DNA from: Leuctra nigra
Lineage: Eukaryota > Arthropoda > Insecta > Plecoptera > Leuctridae
Length of the DNA: 64,000 nt
Reading direction: 5' to 3'
Assembly (NCBI GenBank): GCA_934045905.1
Contig: OW203769.1
Span: forward strand, 13,237,705-13,301,704
Below, in pieces: positions 24,019 through 35,288 of the stretch. The notes beneath the pieces were generated by a model. That model was given only the letters and a program-made list of their open reading frames with translations, had not been told where the DNA came from and did no database searches. Numbering within the stretch: the first letter of the stretch is position 1; each line of letters opens with the position of its first letter. The position numbers and the translations under genes were made by a program.

Positions 24019-27000
24019 ATGATGCGCTCTACAGTGTTCCTCGTGGCGCTACTGCCGCTGCTGGCGCGCGCGCAGTGCCCGAGCCTGAACGCCACGACGT
24101 CGCCTGAGTCGCGCGACTCGCTGTACGCCGGGCAGCGCGCGTTCAGCTTCGACATGCTGTGCGCGGTGAACGAGGCCATGTCCGACCCGACCGCCAACGT
24201 GTTCTTCTCGCCGTACTCCACGTACAGCGCGCTGCTCATCGCGTACTTCGGCGCCGCAAACCACACGGAGGCGGCGCTCAAGCAGGCGCTGCACATTCCT
24301 CAGGACCACGTGAGTGCTCGCGTCATGTTGCTAGGGATCTTTGTTGTAGAGTTAGTTGGTGATAAATAGGGCCACTCCTTCAATGCTCTGCTACATTAAA
24401 ACAGTTGATTTGGACTACATTGCCATTGCAACAACCAATGACAATCTTAGATTGAACGCTAAATAACTGTTATATCTAACTTCTGAATACCTACATTGAA
24501 AACCCAATCCTTATGGTACTCAGTAGTAGTAGTAGAAGTAGTACGATATTGAAGAAGATACCGTCAATCGGGGTGGCTTTGGACGATTTAAGTTTATTTT
24601 GAAGTCCTGTGAACTCATGGTGGTCAAAACTTTTATTTTGGTTTGGCCAAAAGTGCTGCTGGGGTCTTAGGAAGGCATAAAGACTCACACATATTTTTTC
24701 TCTACATCATACACATGTTTTTTTTAAATTTTAAAGTGTCCAAACTCACCCCAGGCCGGGGGTGACTTTAGACACGCTCATAAAATCAATGGAAAATAAA
24801 ATCATATTAAACCAACAGCAGGTGTGACTTTGGACAGTATTTATGTTTTAAACAAGATTTTTGATCATATAAGCCTTTGCATGAAAAAAATAACATTATT
24901 AGCCAATTTATTATAAAATACTTGAATATTCATTACAATACCAAAAGGGCACTTCGATTACTAATTAAATAAGAGATAGTACTAGACTAGATAGTAACAT
25001 ATGATATCACAACATACTGATTAAAAAGCACTTTGATAATGCTTTTTGGTAATGCCAAGCTCCCTTTTGTATGTATGTAGCATTGTCCAACTTCACCCCT
25101 GTAAAGCACAAAAATCAGAAAACCGTGTAAACCACCCACTCAAACTCCATGAATTATTTTTTTTAAATCAAAACCTCAAAACAACACATCAAATTGTAAA
25201 CTGATTCAGGTCTGAACATATTTTAAAACATATGCTATTGTGGGACACAGGAAGTTTACAGCCTATGAAACAAGCACCTTTTTGGACATACATCTAAAAA
25301 TTATTTTAACAAGAATACTTTCAAATTCCCAGAAAGTGTATTCCCTCCACTCCTCAAAGACCTGAAGCAACCTGCGATTTTTTGTAGTGTTTTCAAAGTT
25401 TCAAACTTTTTTCAAAGTTTTGCCGCTTGGGCACAGCAGATCTCTGTTTATGCGGGAATTTCAAATTGGCCAAAGTCACCCCGGCGTCCAAAGTGACCCC
25501 GGTTTACGGCAACTAAAAATACAAATATTTAAAATATGTTCTTATAAGTCCAAATATCACTGATCCTCCTAATAGAAACTCTTTTTATTTATTCTTGTTT
25601 TTTTATTTAAATGATGTGAAAATATGTATGTATTACATTGCTGGAAAATGCTAAACTTTTTTAATAATAAATTTACTTTTTATGAATCTAGGTAGTCTAT
25701 AATTTTAATTTCTTTTACCTACATAAAAAATAAGTGCAATGAACAATGCATTGTCCCTGAAAATGTGGTAGGAAGGGTTAACTAAGGTCTCCATTGCATT
25801 CTGAGCTGAATTCTGTGGCTCCAAGGAAATTCCATTTTTTCCCTTCAATTAATTATTTCTTTAAATGGAGTATTTTGGTTTTTAAATCAATTTTATCTGC
25901 TGCAGCAATTAATCACACTCTTAAAATTGTCAAATTATCAGTGGCTGTTTCAATGGACTACTCCATCTCTAACCGACCACACATTGTTTCAGTCGAAGCT
26001 GTCGACGATGCAGGCCTACAGCTTCGAGCGTTTCGCTCGCCAGCTGGCCGAGACGGCCGGCCCCGTGAGCTACGAGCTGTCGTCGGCCAACCGGCTGTAC
26101 GTGGCGTCGCAGCTGGAGCTCACCGACTGCGTGACCGCCGTGTTCGACGAGGAGGTGCGCCGGCTGGACTTCACCGCCGCGCCAGAGGCGGCACGCAACG
26201 AGATCAACGAGTGGGTGTCCAACGAGACGAGGAGGCAGATCAACGACCTCATCCCCGGCGGAAAGATCTCGCAGACGACGCAGCTGGTCATGGTGAGCCT
26301 TGCGATATGTGAAGGATAGTTTTGTTAGTAGTGACGTGATTGAGCGAGCGTCACCACGGTATAGTCTTATGGCACTTTCTCTGTGTGTTTTTGCCAGCAT
26401 TGTCCAGGTCAAACTGTTCAGCCAATCCGTCTGAAATTGTGCACACATCACAGCGGTCTTATTTCTAGTTTTTGAACAGGATCCTAAATTTTTACTGAAC
26501 CATTTGACCGATCAACGTCCAATTTTAATCGGTACCAAAATTTTAGGTTCTTCTGATGATTGTCAGACTAATCTGTCGTTATCTTCAAAAGTGATTTACA
26601 TTTTATGTTCATTTTAAGTGGGTTTGTAAATATTTGTAAAACATCTTGAAGAAAATTTCAGATAAACTATCACTGCTTTTTTTACGCATTTTGTTTCGGC
26701 TCCTTCCAAGGTCTGTAGAGCAGAAACTTGCAAACGCATTTGAATTTGCATGCAATGCGATGGCTCGCTTATCAACGCGGTACACAGTGCGTTTTCCTAG
26801 TTGTATCAGAGTTAGTATTGGTCATTAGTGATTAGAGCTTCTTTGATGCCCTATAACCGCAGACACAATTCGCCTACGTAATGAATGTGTCATGGAGCGT
26901 GCATTAAGACTTTGTTGGTCACCAGGTGAACGCCGCGTACTTCAAGGGACTCTGGCAGTCGCGCTTCCAGCTGGAGAACACAAAGATGGCCGTGTTCTAC

Positions 27001-30000
27001 ATCTCCCCCTCTGAGCGGACCATCGTGCAGATGATGAAGCAGAAGGGCACATTCAACTACCGTGAGTTCAATCAATCCTTGTTAAGCGGTTGGTACTACA
27101 TCTTCTTGCAAAGAGAAAGAGCATGAAAAAGTATGGGAATGAAATTGAATACGTACATTCAAATTTAAAGAGTATGAAAAAAATAAGATTAGGTACACCC
27201 GCAGAAAACTTTTGTGTCACATTCCCATTTTTCATACAATTTTGTATTTATACGACGCAACTTTCTGTCACAGAACTTAAAACATGTTCTAATTTCCATT
27301 CAAGAAGTGTGACAGAAGTGTGGTACAGAATTTGTACATGAGATTGCACCGTTTAAATGGGGTTTAAGTGAGAATGTAGGTTTCTGTGGAAAGGATGTGC
27401 GTTGTGAAAAATATCCAACCGAACTGGGGCTCGTACCCGGGACCTCTCATTTGCCGGGCGAGAGCTCTACCAACTGAGTAGAACCAATCCTTTCTATCAT
27501 CCTGATTCCTGACTATGGAAGTTTTCCACAGAAACCTACATTCTCATCATTCGAGCTGAAAAGCAACTCGTTAAGTCGACTAAAAGAGGGTTGTGCACGC
27601 AAGTGCAAAGAGACTTGGTGACAGCATCGTCACCGGTGGAATGACAGTTCGTAGAAGCATTCTCTACCTTCATTTCATTCTCCTCGGAGATCTCTAACCC
27701 TCATCAGTGCGTTGTGTCTAATGTCCGTCCGTCCGATCGGGTAGCTCAGTTGGTAGAGCTTCCGCCCGGCAAGTGAGAGGTCCCTCATTCGATCCCCGGT
27801 TCGGTCGGATATTTTTCACAATGCACATCCCTTCCTATCATGTCAACGTGTTGCCTTGAAACTTGAAGTGTGTGTAATGTCCCGCGTGGTCTAACGCAAT
27901 GTGTGCTTGCAGTGATCTCTGAGACGCTTGGCGCGCACGTGCTGGAGCTTCCCTACAAGGGCGACGCCGTCTCGCTCTACATCCTCCTGCCGCCCGTGAA
28001 GCTGGGCGTGGACTCGGTCATCGCGCGCCTCAACGAGTCCACCTTCAACGAGCTGCTCAACGAGGACGAGGCCACGCCGAGGTCCGTCGAGATCCAGATC
28101 CCCAAGTTCTCGGTGGAGCAGACGCTCGAACTCACTCCGGTACGTCGCTTGGTCGGAATAAATAACTTGGGAGGGCGTGGGTACATGTTCTATATCTTTT
28201 TTTGATCTCGTCGTGACCGCCTTCATTTCACTGCCATTAAGATAGCATTACGCTAGGGGTGTGCGAATAGTGATTTTTGACTTCGAATACGAATATCGAA
28301 TAATTGACAAAAATATTTCGAATATCGAATCGAATATCGATTTGATTTGATTTGATTTGATTTATTTTCCATTCATCATACATTTACATGTTGACAGTGA
28401 CCCTCCTGGAGGACTCCAGTAATGAGGGTATAAGGAAAAGATTCCTTCCTATAAGGAAGGAATATTAATAAATATAATAGTTATATTAATAATAATAATA
28501 ATAGTACATAGTAATATTAATAATAGTTATATTAGATAAGTGTTACCTATTCAGATAATAGAGAAACTAGGTTATAATTATTTATCATCTAAATTAACAG
28601 TACAATAATAATAGTAAAAATGATAGTAAAACAAGGTTAGAATTATCTATCATCTAACTTAGCAGGTCATGCTCTTACATTTTTAAGACAGTCAAGCTGG
28701 TGTGCTTCATTAAATTGTATCTATAGGTGGGTACATTTAACAATAAATTACATTGATACAATAAATGCGTAGTTTACCTATTAGGTACTATTAGTAGGTA
28801 TATCTCACTTGTATGTCAAATATTCTTCAATGGAGTAGAATGCCTCCTTTGTTAGAAATAATTTTAACTTATGTTTAAAACAATCTATGTCAGATGTGTT
28901 TTTTATGATCTCAGGGAGGTTATTGTATAATTTAAGTTTTTCGTAATTTGAGTTTTTTTGAATTTTTTTTGTTCTATGGTTAGTTACATGTATATCTTCC
29001 TTCCTTCTTGTATCATGTGTGTGTACATCTTTATTCAAATTTTGATTGTGAATGTCCTTTTTTATGCTAATGCATGGTACAAGCTATATATTGTGAGGAT
29101 TTTATGTTTCTTGAAATGGGGTCTGCAGTGTGGTTTTATAAAAGTATCTTTAGTTTTGTTTTTTAGTCCGAGAATGATTCTAATTGCCCTTTTCTGAATT
29201 TTGAATATTTGTTCTATTCTAGTGCGAATAGTTGGAACCTAAATAAAAATACATAATATCAATAAAAATAAAAAAATGGACACCAAACTTTTTTCATATA
29301 CCAGAATGAAAGATGGCCATATAAATGAATATACTGATTATGATGTAATATGCCAGGATTATATTGTTGTCATTAATCATCACAAAAAATGAAATTAACA
29401 GGAACAAATGGAGTATGAGGAGGAACAATAACCTACAAATAATATTCCCTCGAAATTTAAATGGCGGCCACGACTATTTCCGGTTGGAGTTTTAGACTTT
29501 GCAGCAGTTGGCAGCATTGAAAAACACTCTTATTTGAGAAATGGCGGGATAATTTTGAATTAAAAGACATGAACTATTCAAAAATTTTCGAATTTTCGAA
29601 GTATTCGAAATTTTGAATACTTTATTTTCGAATACCGAATCGAATATTCGAACCAAATATTTTCGAAGTATTCGAAATTTTCGAAAATTCGCACACCCCT
29701 ATATTTTTTTGATCTTGTCGTGACCGCCTTCATTTTACTGCCATTAAGATAGCATTACGTCGAAATGAATTCGGTCGCGACGAGATCAAAATGAGATATA
29801 GAATAAGTACACTGAAGTAGCGGGACATGAGTAGTTTTTCTAACAAGTTTTTCTTCAAACTTACACATTTATTAAAAACGTGGATTAGTGCACATTTGAA
29901 GCTTACTAAACTACCTAAATAATGCCACACACTGGAGTACAGTTTGTTTTTCCTATGTTTGAACTCTCACCAGATGGAGCCACATTTAGTTGTTCTGCTA

Positions 30001-30852
30001 GGCCGAGAAAGACTTCATTGCGCGCTCACCTTGCAATGTTGTCTTTCTCGGCTTTACAGAACAACTGACGGTGGCTCCGCCTGTTGAGAGTTCAAACATA
30101 GGAAAAACGAACTGTACATTCAAACCTCTGGTGAAAGCTCAAATTTAAAAATTAAACTTTTTTTTAAATAAATTTCATATTAAACCATTGCCATTGTTTA
30201 ATGTATTCCTTCTGATCTTATATAACTAGCTACACTTGATTTACACCCCTGATTTCATTGATATTAATAAGCATCGATTGGCAATTAACGTGACCAGCAG
30301 CCAATCAGTTCCTGTCAAATACTGTTTTTACTTTTACCTACAGTTCAAACTTCAAAATGGAATAGTACAACTACCAATGGCAATAAGATATATTAATTGT
30401 TACTTCTGAAAAGTTAATTTTAATAAATGTAATTAAAGAATTGCAATAAAAGAGTCAGAATCTAGAAAAGTTTCAATGAATTGCATTATGAATCGTGAAA
30501 AATTAGAATCGTCTTTTACAAGTCTTCATGTGCTGATGAATGTTCTTGGCTTCAGATCCTGGAGAAGCTGGGTGTGGGCGACCTGTTCCAGCCGAGCTCC
30601 GACCTGTCTGGCTTCACCGGCTCGCCTGGACTGCACCTGGACGAGGCGACGCACAAGGCCAAGATCGAGGTGGACGAGCAGGGAACCACGGCCGCCGCCG
30701 CCACCGCGCTCTTCAGCTTCCGCATCTCGCGGCCGCTCACGCCGCAGAAGTTCATCGCGGACCATCCCTTCGTCTACCTGCTCTACGACAAGACCGCCAA
30801 GACGGTGCTGTTCCTCGGAGTCTTCAGATCACCGCCGCCGAGGAAGATGTAG
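24019..30852 (+). CDS. Secreted serine protease inhibitor (serpin), five coding exons
   Basis: Exons: 24019-24309, 25993-26292, 26926-27061, 27913-28139 and 30556-30852, all with GT-AG borders and consistent phase (0,0,1,0); 416 residues, normal for a serpin. An acceptor ('tctccccag') just before the ATG suggests an upstream 5'UTR exon. Residues 1-19 (MMRSTVFLVALLPLLARAQ) are a signal peptide, so it should be extracellular. Serpin landmarks are NVFFSPYSTYSALL in exon 1, VNAAYFKGLW in exon 3, VLELPYKGDAVSLYILLPP in exon 4 and FIADHPFVYLLYDK in exon 5. The reactive-loop hinge EQGTTAAAAT has small residues at P14-P9, which is what inhibitory serpins show. The scissile region is FRIS, so P1 is Arg or Ile depending on alignment. 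Exons are strongly GC-rich; introns are AT-rich and full of repeats. Target protease unknown. Family call is very secure. Confidence 0.95.
24560..25511. mobile_element. TIR element in serpin intron 1
   Basis: The left end 'accgtcaatcggggtggctt' followed by 'tggac' pairs with the right end 'gtccaaagtgaccccggttt' and 'acggcaa'. Motifs like 'ggtgacttt.gaca' recur inside (24770, 24830, 25085), including an internal palindrome near 24745-24775. Its size and its internally repeated end motif parallel the element at 677-1617. Non-coding. Confidence 0.65.
26338..26806 (-). repeat. 'GCGAG' family copy in serpin intron 2
   Basis: It starts 'ttgagcgagcgtcaccac' and ends 'caacgcggtacacagtgcg' followed by 'ttttcctagttg', the two ends seen at 7630 and 8421. 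The interior is diverged. Confidence 0.65.
27370..27545 (-). mobile_element. tRNA-Ala-like element bounded by a 21-bp inverted repeat (serpin intron 3)
   Basis: On the minus strand 27405-27490 reads as a tRNA-like unit: A-box-like 'ctcagttggtagagc', anticodon region 'tcgcccggcaaatga', B-box-like 'cccgggtacgagcccc'. Outside it 'gagaatgtaggtttctgtgg' (27370) is inverted as 'ccacagaaacctacattctc' (27526). The acceptor stem is not intact and the pol III boxes are imperfect, so I call it tRNA-derived. Confidence 0.55.
27729..27832 (+). mobile_element. tRNA-Ala-like element, opposite orientation
   Basis: 'gggtagctcagttggtagag' followed by 'cttccgcccggcaagtgaga' and 'gatccccggttcggtcgg' is the same unit as 27405-27490 on the opposite strand. 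The shared flank 'ggatatttttcacaa' / 'ttgtgaaaaatatcc' extends the match, giving inverted arms of roughly 100 bp about 230 bp apart. Together they could fold into a hairpin in the serpin pre-mRNA. Confidence 0.55.
28254..29700. mobile_element. TIR element (AGGGGTGTGCGAA ends) in serpin intron 4, flanked by a 58-60 bp direct repeat
   Basis: The left end 'aggggtgtgcgaatag' (28255) is inverted at the right end 'attcgcacacccct' (29687-29700). Next to each end lie many 'ttcgaatattcgaa'-like units. The flanks 28192-28253 and 29700-29759 are near-identical direct repeats (gatct/ctcgtcgtgaccgcctt..., three mismatches). Inside are a TTTGA microsatellite (28335-28366), AAT repeats (28468-28505) and a retrotransposon fragment. 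Confidence 0.65.
28805..29238 (-). pseudogene. C-terminal fragment of a non-LTR retrotransposon reverse transcriptase
   Basis: Read on the minus strand, 29235-29060 gives IRTRIEQIFKIQKRAIRII, then KPHCRPHFKKHKILTIYSLY. After a frame break, 29038-28805 gives HDTRRKEDIHV, KLYNNLPEIIK and FKHKLKLFL ending in YSIEEYL. The order 'IQKRAIRII ... LTI..LY ... HxTR ... LYNxLP..IK ... FK..LK.FL' is the C-terminal region after the RT domain in jockey/CR1/RTE-like elements. In-frame stops and a frame change show it is dead. Confidence 0.75.
29937..30117. mobile_element. Foldback element in serpin intron 4
   Basis: 'gtacagtttgtttttcctat', 'gtttgaactctca', 'tggagccac' and 'agttgttctg' on the left are matched in inverse order by 'cagaacaact', 'gtggctcc', 'tgagagttcaaac' and 'ataggaaaaacgaactgtac'. 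Arms are about 80 bp. Confidence 0.85.
30661..30759 (+). other. Serpin hinge and reactive-centre loop
   Basis: KIEVDEQGTTAAAAT is followed by ALFSFRISRPL. Counting back from the conserved Gly as P15 puts Arg at P2 and Ile at P1; a one-residue shift gives Arg at P1 and trypsin-like specificity. Unlike many insect serpin genes, I see no alternative copies of this exon in the window apart from the partial duplicate downstream. Confidence 0.8.
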
Positions 30853-31019
30853 ACGTTTATCTCACTTTCATCTTCACACTCTTTAGAAACAGTATCATCT
30901 GCTCTACGACAAGACCGCCAAGACGGTGCTGTTCCTCGGAGTCTTCAGATCACCGCCGCCGAGGAAGATGTAGACGTTTATCTCACTTTCATCTTCACAC
31001 TCTTTAGAAACAGTATCAT
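30778..31019 (+). repeat. Exact 121-bp tandem duplication of the serpin 3' end
   Basis: 30778-30898 (24 codons after YL, the stop and the first 3'UTR bases) is repeated as 30899-31019 with no difference that I can see. The second copy lies after the stop codon, so the protein is not changed. Such identity implies a very recent event or an assembly duplication. Confidence 0.9.
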
Positions 31020-33390
31020 AAACTGAATGACTCCTAAGTTTTAAATAGTTGAGAGAAGAAGAGTACTTTTGCATGAGGTAGCCGAACACATTGTTCTTTT
31101 AAGTGTTCATTTTTTAGTTTTATCTTCAAACTAACAGAATTTTTAATAATCAATGATTAACCCACATTTGTCTCGCATTATACTAAATAATGTGACGCAC
31201 TGAAGTACATAACGATCTCTGGTATGACCTGTAATTGTAGAAAAAAAGGATTATTTTACAATTAATTTCATACTTAATTCTTTGAGTTTGTATGTGAGGT
31301 CGTAATGTATTGTGTGTGGCATTATTTAGGACAGTTAGCTTGGAATGTGCATAGATTATTCTTAAATCATGTCAGTGAGAAGATAAAACCTAAAAGAGCA
31401 ACTTTGACGAACTGCTTGCAATACCATACCCAGGTTATAAGTTAGTTACCATCTTGTGAAGTTCCATATTGAAAAGAAAGAATTTTATAAACAAAAGTAC
31501 CAAAATTGAAATATTGGATTTGTGGCAAGTAATATCGAAGCGAATGAACCCATGCCGCAATGATAAGATGTGATCGTCATAATCGGGCCAGCACTTGTCT
31601 CCACTTGAGTTTCTGTGGCCGATCCCCCGAATGTCGCAAAGTATCTCATCGCATGCTCAGTGGAGACAGGCGGTCTTCCAGCCCCTGACTTTCCTAAGAC
31701 AATGATCAATTGATCTTGTTCCTCACCATCTTCTTAGAGTTCCACCTTTAGTTGCAGAGAAATTATAATTTGCTTTACCCACCTTCCATCCAATAACCTT
31801 ATCAATTTGCCTACCAAAAATTAAAAAGCTTCATTTCTCTATTTGAAGTGTCCACTTTGAAGGCTTGTGTATATGATTGGTTGACACTTGACATTCTTGC
31901 TTCTTGATAGTATATTCACAACTCGAAAGTATTAAAACGTACATAAATACCCCAAGAAGAGGAGCATTATTATGTAGATTCTTACCCCTTCTCTAAATGC
32001 TACCTATATGAAATTGCAAACATGTAACTTACTATTAGGCGAAAACAATATGTGAGAAATCTAACTATTTTTCAATTCAATTTTCCACAAGTTTGTATAT
32101 TGCAAGTAAATTAACGAACATTTCTTTCTGGTCAATTCTTTGTAATTTTATTTTTATTTTATAATTTTGGAAAACAAACTCTTCGATATGTTAATTTAAT
32201 TGTCCAACATCCAAATTAAAAATGTGCATGCCATTTTGTAAACTTCGGAATGCTTCGGTTAATTTGAGGAGGACACATTCTTTCCTGCATCCTTTCCTCT
32301 ATCATTCCATTTCCTTCCATCTCATCCTAAATCATTTTAATGTTCATAAATGTAGAATAAGGCACAAATTATGTACTTGTAAATTTTTTGAACCAAATGT
32401 TGCGATGCTGTATTGTTTTAGAATTACTATTTATAATAATGTCTGTAAATGAGCAATCACATGTGCCGAGTTATTTTGACGGAGCGTAAAGAGAGCTACG
32501 TACGTACGATGGAATAACTCCGAGAGTACAAATTCAATGAACAGATGTCCTATCTTTTATCGTAATCGTAGTCTAGTTGTAATGATTTTGAAGTATTTTT
32601 ATTTTTTATGTTAAATTGACGATTTAAAATATTGTAGTTTGATTGAGGCACTTAGATCTGAATTGTCAGTATTTATTGTAATTTGTTTCAATAAATATTA
32701 CCTACAAATTGAAATTGTTATTTAATTAGAATGCGTTTTTACTGTAACCTTTTCCCTCCCTAAACTTACCTTTAGGTATCTGAAGAGCAAGAAGTAGACT
32801 TTGTAATAATACAATTTCCTCGCAAAATGAGTAAAAAAAAGTAGTGAAGGCTACCTACCTATTTACATAAATTAAGTACTAGGTACTCATTTGATTCAGT
32901 TAGTTTATTAAAATGAAATAAAATGAGAATTGTTATTATCCTCGGCTTCATTGGTCTCCGAGTGGCTGAACATGGATCCAAAGTTAATGCCGTAAGACCA
33001 CGATTACGACTCCAGCTTAGACTCGAACATAGAATATGTTGAGATGTTTTCACGTGGGCTGGATCTCTCAACACTGCGTGAATGCTTTTTTTTTATTTAT
33101 TTATTTATCTGCAATTAGAGCACAAAACTAGAAGAGGTTGCAGGTATACAATGTTGTATGTATTTGAAATACACGCATATTGATTTTGAGATATGATTTC
33201 TCAGTAAAATTAAAAAGTAAAGGTATAAAATAGCATTGGATACGGACGGTCATGGATAATTATTTTGTGTCATAAATAAGATAACTCGTCGGCTTAGTGT
33301 ACTTTTTGTCCTATCCTCTTTTTGCGAAAAAAAATTGCTATTCATTCTTAAGGTGTTCTGGAATAATATCTAGTTGTATTTTTCTACCCT
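31020..33390. other. Serpin 3' flank and intergenic DNA
   Basis: No further gene is visible. AATAAA-type poly(A) signals occur (for example 'caataaatatt' at about 32690), but which one the serpin uses cannot be told. A minus-strand open frame at 31485-31709 has no recognisable features. Confidence 0.4.
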
Positions 33391-33519
33391 GGGGTTCGAT
33401 TACATAAAATGATAACTTACTTATCACGGTGACAAGACCCAAGAAGGCCGTGAATAACATTGAGATGAGACGCTTGTCACCGTGACAAGGTAGTTCTCAT
33501 TTTATGTGATCGCACCCCT
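33391..33519. mobile_element. Short TIR foldback
   Basis: 'ggggttcgattacataaaat' (33391) and 'attttatgtgatcgcacccc' (33500) are inverted, as are 'tatcacggtgacaag' and 'cttgtcaccgtgaca' inside. Non-coding. Confidence 0.75.
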
Positions 33520-34123
33520 GCACTGCTTACTTTATATGCCTGTACTCTTCTTACCCCAATAAATGGCACTCCCCGTTTGGATATAGGACAAAGAAAGTCA
33601 TGGGAACAAAATATTTTGTTACGCATTTTGTCCTATATCCAATATTTACGTCGTTTTTTTTGCACAAGGTAGGTACATTTCAATTATTTAAGCATTTTGT
33701 AATAATTGTGACACCCTTTCATTTGATTTTAAGAAAAAAAATCATGCACATTTTTATTTCAAATATAAAACTTTTGAACAATTTTTTTCATAAAATAAAA
33801 AAAAAATTAAGCAAAAGACTATGTTTTTTTGTTATCAACTTTGAATTAAGTTTGTTGGGGAATTAAATCTACTTCTAAGGTATTTTTATTTTTTATTTTG
33901 GCATGTTAACAAATTTTTCAAAATTCCTAGAAAACAAAAATTCCTTAATTCAGAAATTTAAGGGATACTGGAAACATTTTATTTTTATGTTATATATGTA
34001 TGTATTAAAGGAGTATCAATAAGTAATAGGTATCCTGCAATTCCGAACTCAAAAATTTCAAAAAAAAAGTGGATATAGGTAAGGTATAGGTATACCTAGG
34101 ACAAACAATATACTAGGCCGGCG

Positions 34124-34290
34124 AACTATAGGAAGCCGCTAGTGTAACGCATTGGGTTTATTTTCTTCGGACTGGGGAGTTGATGGTTCACCCCACTTTG
34201 GTGTAAGAAATGAAAGAAGGGGTTTAATTTTAAAACCATCGAGAGAAAAGCTGTGTAAATTCGCGCCCTGCTGGCCACTATTTCCGTCCT
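34124..34290. repeat. Diverged copy of the 45.4 kb hairpin family
   Basis: 'ctggggagttgatggttcac', 'cccactttggt' and 'gaaggggttta.ttttaaaac' match 45440-45515. The terminal stems are less well preserved. Confidence 0.55.
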
Positions 34291-34354
34291 GCACACTGCA
34301 CACTCTGATACTTGTATCATGGTATTAGATTTGTTAAAATGCTACATCTGTAAT

Positions 34355-34738
34355 CAAGGGCGTATTCAGGGGAAGGGGGGGGGCGAGGGGGCAATCCCCC
34401 CCCCCCCCCGAATTCAGGGGTTTATCTAAGAAAATAAGCACATTTAAAATTATATGTGAAAAAACACTTATAAATAGATAGACCATGTCAAAAACGTTCC
34501 AAAATCGTTAAAATTGAGTTAAAATTCCAAAAATTTCCCAATTTTTTGATATTTTGTAATTTATAATTTTCCAAAATAGCTATACACTGCGATTCTAAAT
34601 TTCACCTAAATGAATGACCTTGATCCAAAATTTTCTCCCTTGTTTTCCACTGGGAAACAAAATATGTCAAAATATTAGTAATGTCCACCCCCCCCCCCCC
34701 CCCCCCCCACACAAATTGTAATACTGGATACGCCCTTG
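34355..34738. mobile_element. hAT-like C-tract MITE with perfect 8-bp TSD
   Basis: The ends CAAGGGCGTATTCAGG / CTGGATACGCCCTTG are flanked by the direct repeat TCTGTAAT (34347-34354, 34739-34746). It contains G and C runs near both ends and the block 'aataagcacatttaaaat' shared with 9612 and 60766. Confidence 0.85.
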
Positions 34739-34938
34739 TCTGTAATGTTATAACAAATTTGGAAATAAAAACTACTACTACCTACTATAGAAGTATTTAC
34801 TCTTACATCAGCTCCTACTCGGTTTCTTTTCAAACGCACGCATAATCTTCTCAACTCGCTGTTAATTAATAATTATTCTAATCCGCCTATCACTTCACTT
34901 ATCAGTTTAGCTATAGACTGATACATTTACTGGCTACA

Positions 34939-35019
34939 ATGAGATTGTCAAGTGATACGTTAAAATATCCTGCAAAAGCACAGTTGATAAGAGTGATTTC
35001 AAGAGGACTGACAGCAGAG
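34939..35019 (+). other. Candidate upstream exon of the NLR-like gene
   Basis: An open stretch beginning ATG (MRLSSDTLKYPAKAQ) ends at a strong donor, 'gag|gtaagt'. A good acceptor 'atatttccag' at 35277 lies 11 bp before the ATG at 35289. If joined, it would be a 5'UTR exon, because its own frame continues into a different frame from the 2A peptide and stops at 35515-35517. This is inference from splice signals only. Confidence 0.3.
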
Positions 35020-35052
35020 GTAAGTTGACATTTTAGTTCACTTTCGTATGAA

Positions 35053-35123
35053 TGAAAGAAAGAAAGAAAGAAAGAAAGATAGAAAGAAAGAAAGGAAGAA
35101 AGGAAGAAAGGAAGAAAGAAAGA
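35053..35123. repeat. GAAA microsatellite
   Basis: A tandem (gaaa)n array with a few gaaag/gat variants. Confidence 0.9.
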
Positions 35124-35288
35124 TTCAATATTCAATATTTTCAACCCTTAGAGGATTAAAAAATTAATACAGCAAATCGTGAAATGAACCTCTAGGTTGC
35201 CAAATTTCAGCGTCATCAGAGAAGATATAATATTTTTTAAATATACGAAAAGTAGAGCGATCTGTTTATATTTCCAGCTGAAATATAG

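Noticed and set aside
24049..24309. Alternative-frame open reading frames over serpin exons
   Set aside because: GC-rich exons leave other frames open by chance; only one frame gives serpin motifs and matching splice phases.
27731..27805. Functional tRNA-Ala gene
   Set aside because: A- and B-box-like sequences are imperfect, stems mispair, and a diverged inverted partner lies nearby, pointing to a tRNA-derived repeat.
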